A stretch of DNA of 29,718 bases from a bacterium (GTDB lineage: Bacteria; Krumholzibacteriota; Krumholzibacteriia; LZORAL124-64-63). The stretch's first letter is position 1, and each line of letters begins with the position of its first letter. Location of the stretch: NCBI GenBank assembly GCA_016712675.1, contig JADJQR010000002.1, positions 1-29,718 of the forward strand, read 5' to 3'. The translations under genes were made by a program, and so were the position numbers. This document shows positions 28,928-29,718 of this stretch, piece by piece. Below the pieces are notes generated by a model. It searched no databases and was not told the DNA's origin. It worked only from the letters and a program-made list of their open reading frames with translations.

Positions 28928-29605
28928 TCAGGGTCGAAATCGGACATTTAGGTCAGAAATTGCCGCGATCTGACAGCGATAGTCGTCCCGCTCAAAGATT
29001 CGTGACCGCCAGACATCCGCAACGTAAGCGTCGCGTTTGCGGGCTCTCCTCCGGTCCTTACCATCCAGACGCATACATTGCCTACTGCAGTAGCGGCCAT
29101 GCATAGGCATTGACTGCTGACGATCGAGCAAGAACGGTTCGGAACAGCGCCGACATGTGGCAAACGCAAACCGTGCCATTTGAACTCTTCGCGGTGGAGT
29201 TTGCGGCTTGGGCGTCCATGATCGCGAGGAGCGGCCATCCGTGACACAGACCTTGTACGCCATCTGACATCTGCGACCGCAGAAATAGCGCTTCTTGCCG
29301 TGCTTGCGATTCAGTGCCGCGCCGCACCAAGAGCATTCGCACTGGCGCTTCCTAGTCCGCTCGCGGAGCCTTTCCTTCTGTCTCTCTGCAATCCTGTAAC
29401 AATCAAGAGTGCAGAACTTCTGATTAGTTGCGCGCTTCACGAAATCCTTTGAGCAGTGCTCGCAGGCAGCAACTGCGCCCACGGGGCGACTACTACGCTG
29501 CTGCTCCTTGCACTCACTGCACGTCTTCGGGTTGCGACCTGGACCGCGTCGAGGCGTCCAGGTCTTGCCGCATTTCGCGCACAAACATGGGGTACCGTCA
29601 GGCAT
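28928..29605 (-). CDS. Zinc-ribbon protein with truncated HNH domain
   Basis: A 225-residue basic protein with four zinc-ribbon modules (C9/C12...C29/C32; C48/C51...C65/C69; C91/C94...C109/C113; C151/C154...C173/C177). The C-terminal end, KRDAYVADVWRSRIFERDDY then RCQI, is exactly how actinophage HNH nucleases enter their catalytic domain, but instead of the expected CG...DH...GG...N residues the frame runs AAISDLNVRFRP and stops. So the nuclease domain is missing, probably a deletion derivative. ATG 29605 is supported by AGGAG 6 nt upstream. The gene is visibly less G+C-rich than the terminase genes, suggesting recent transfer. Intact relatives usually lie just before terminase, as here. Confidence 0.8.
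   Translation of the reverse strand: MPDGTPCLCAKCGKTWTPRRGPGRNPKTCSECKEQQRSSRPVGAVAACEHCSKDFVKRATNQKFCTLDCYRIAERQKERLRERTRKRQCECSWCGAALNRKHGKKRYFCGRRCQMAYKVCVTDGRSSRSWTPKPQTPPRRVQMARFAFATCRRCSEPFLLDRQQSMPMHGRYCSRQCMRLDGKDRRRARKRDAYVADVWRSRIFERDDYRCQIAAISDLNVRFRP
28937..28951. repeat. Left copy of 15-bp inverted repeat
   Basis: AAATCGGACATTTAG, a perfect inverse complement of 29682..29696. On the minus strand it encodes the last residues of the truncated HNH-type protein (LNVRF). The adjoining minus-strand sequence also holds a degenerate second copy of the ATTTC...GACC...AAATG...CCG pattern immediately downstream (about 28921-28941). Confidence 0.85.
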
Positions 29606-29640
29606 GTTGACTCCTGTTCGCAGCAGGGGTTGACGACAGA

Positions 29641-29668
29641 CCCTCAAGCCGTTCGCGCGGCTTGGGGG
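29641..29668. terminator. Hairpin upstream of the zinc-ribbon gene
   Basis: CCCTCAAGCC (29641-29650) and GGCTTGGGGG (29659-29668) pair over 10 bp with one G-U and an 8-nt loop. It could terminate leftward transcription entering from outside the window or be part of a packaging region. No clear promoter is visible between here and the window edge. Confidence 0.5.
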
Positions 29669-29681
29669 TCACTTTGTCGGT

Positions 29682-29696
29682 CTAAATGTCCGATTT
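29682..29696. repeat. Right copy of 15-bp inverted repeat
   Basis: CTAAATGTCCGATTT, inverse complement of 28937..28951, lying upstream of the zinc-ribbon gene near the window edge. Both copies also have AGGTGG about 15-20 nt further out. They may be element ends, inversion sites or packaging-protein sites. Confidence 0.85.
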
Positions 29697-29718
29697 GGGG
29701 CGGTTTCCTTAGGTGGAT

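Noticed and set aside
1-29718. tRNA genes, integrase, attachment site or replication origin
   Set aside because: None could be recognised by reading; absence from this window says nothing about the rest of the genome.

Overview
The window reads as part of the genome of a contractile-tailed bacteriophage (myovirus morphology) infecting a high-G+C actinobacterium. Support: the DNA is visibly G+C-rich, GTG starts are frequent, and an Lsr2-like protein and several typical actinophage zinc-finger and small membrane proteins are present. A tail sheath, a tail tube and a full set of baseplate genes (gp25-, gpJ- and gpI-like) show the tail is contractile, which is less common than siphovirus tails among actinophages. 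It could be a free phage or a prophage. No integrase, att site, tRNA or replication gene is visible, so lifestyle cannot be settled.

Almost all genes lie on the minus strand, so biological order runs from high to low coordinates. (1) 29718-28928: a zinc-ribbon protein that begins an HNH nuclease domain but is cut short, flanked by a 15-bp inverted repeat. (2) 28879-22101, packaging and head: small and large terminase, portal, scaffold, major capsid, a possible decoration protein, connectors and tail terminator. Two hairpins flank the scaffold/capsid genes. (3) 22059-9438, tail: sheath, tube, tail chaperone with a probable -1 frameshift product, tape measure with an M15-like peptidase motif, an XkdP-like protein, a hub that fuses two lytic domains, a spike with OB-fold, a 28-residue membrane peptide, gp25, gpJ, gpI and two fibre proteins, one with YadA-like repeats. 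(4) 9436-8127, lysis: three small overlapping membrane proteins, then a compact endolysin. (5) 8074-7091, control region: a rightward three-gene operon (7359-8025) with a leaderless-type promoter converges on the late genes at a strong hairpin terminator. It diverges from a leftward gene set through an intergenic region with palindromes.

(6) 7090-1, leftward early/accessory region: about twenty small genes, nearly all joined by 4-nt ATGA/GTGA or similar overlaps. These include an excisionase/MerR-type HTH, a Mom-like DNA-modification acetyltransferase, an Hjc-like nuclease, an alanine-rich repeat protein, an adenine-type DNA methyltransferase between two related zinc-finger proteins, and an Lsr2-like protein that lacks the usual RGR motif. 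Mom-like and methyltransferase genes in one coupled array suggest protection of phage DNA from restriction. The window ends inside the last gene of this array.

Functions were assigned by reading motifs and gene order only; no database search was run.
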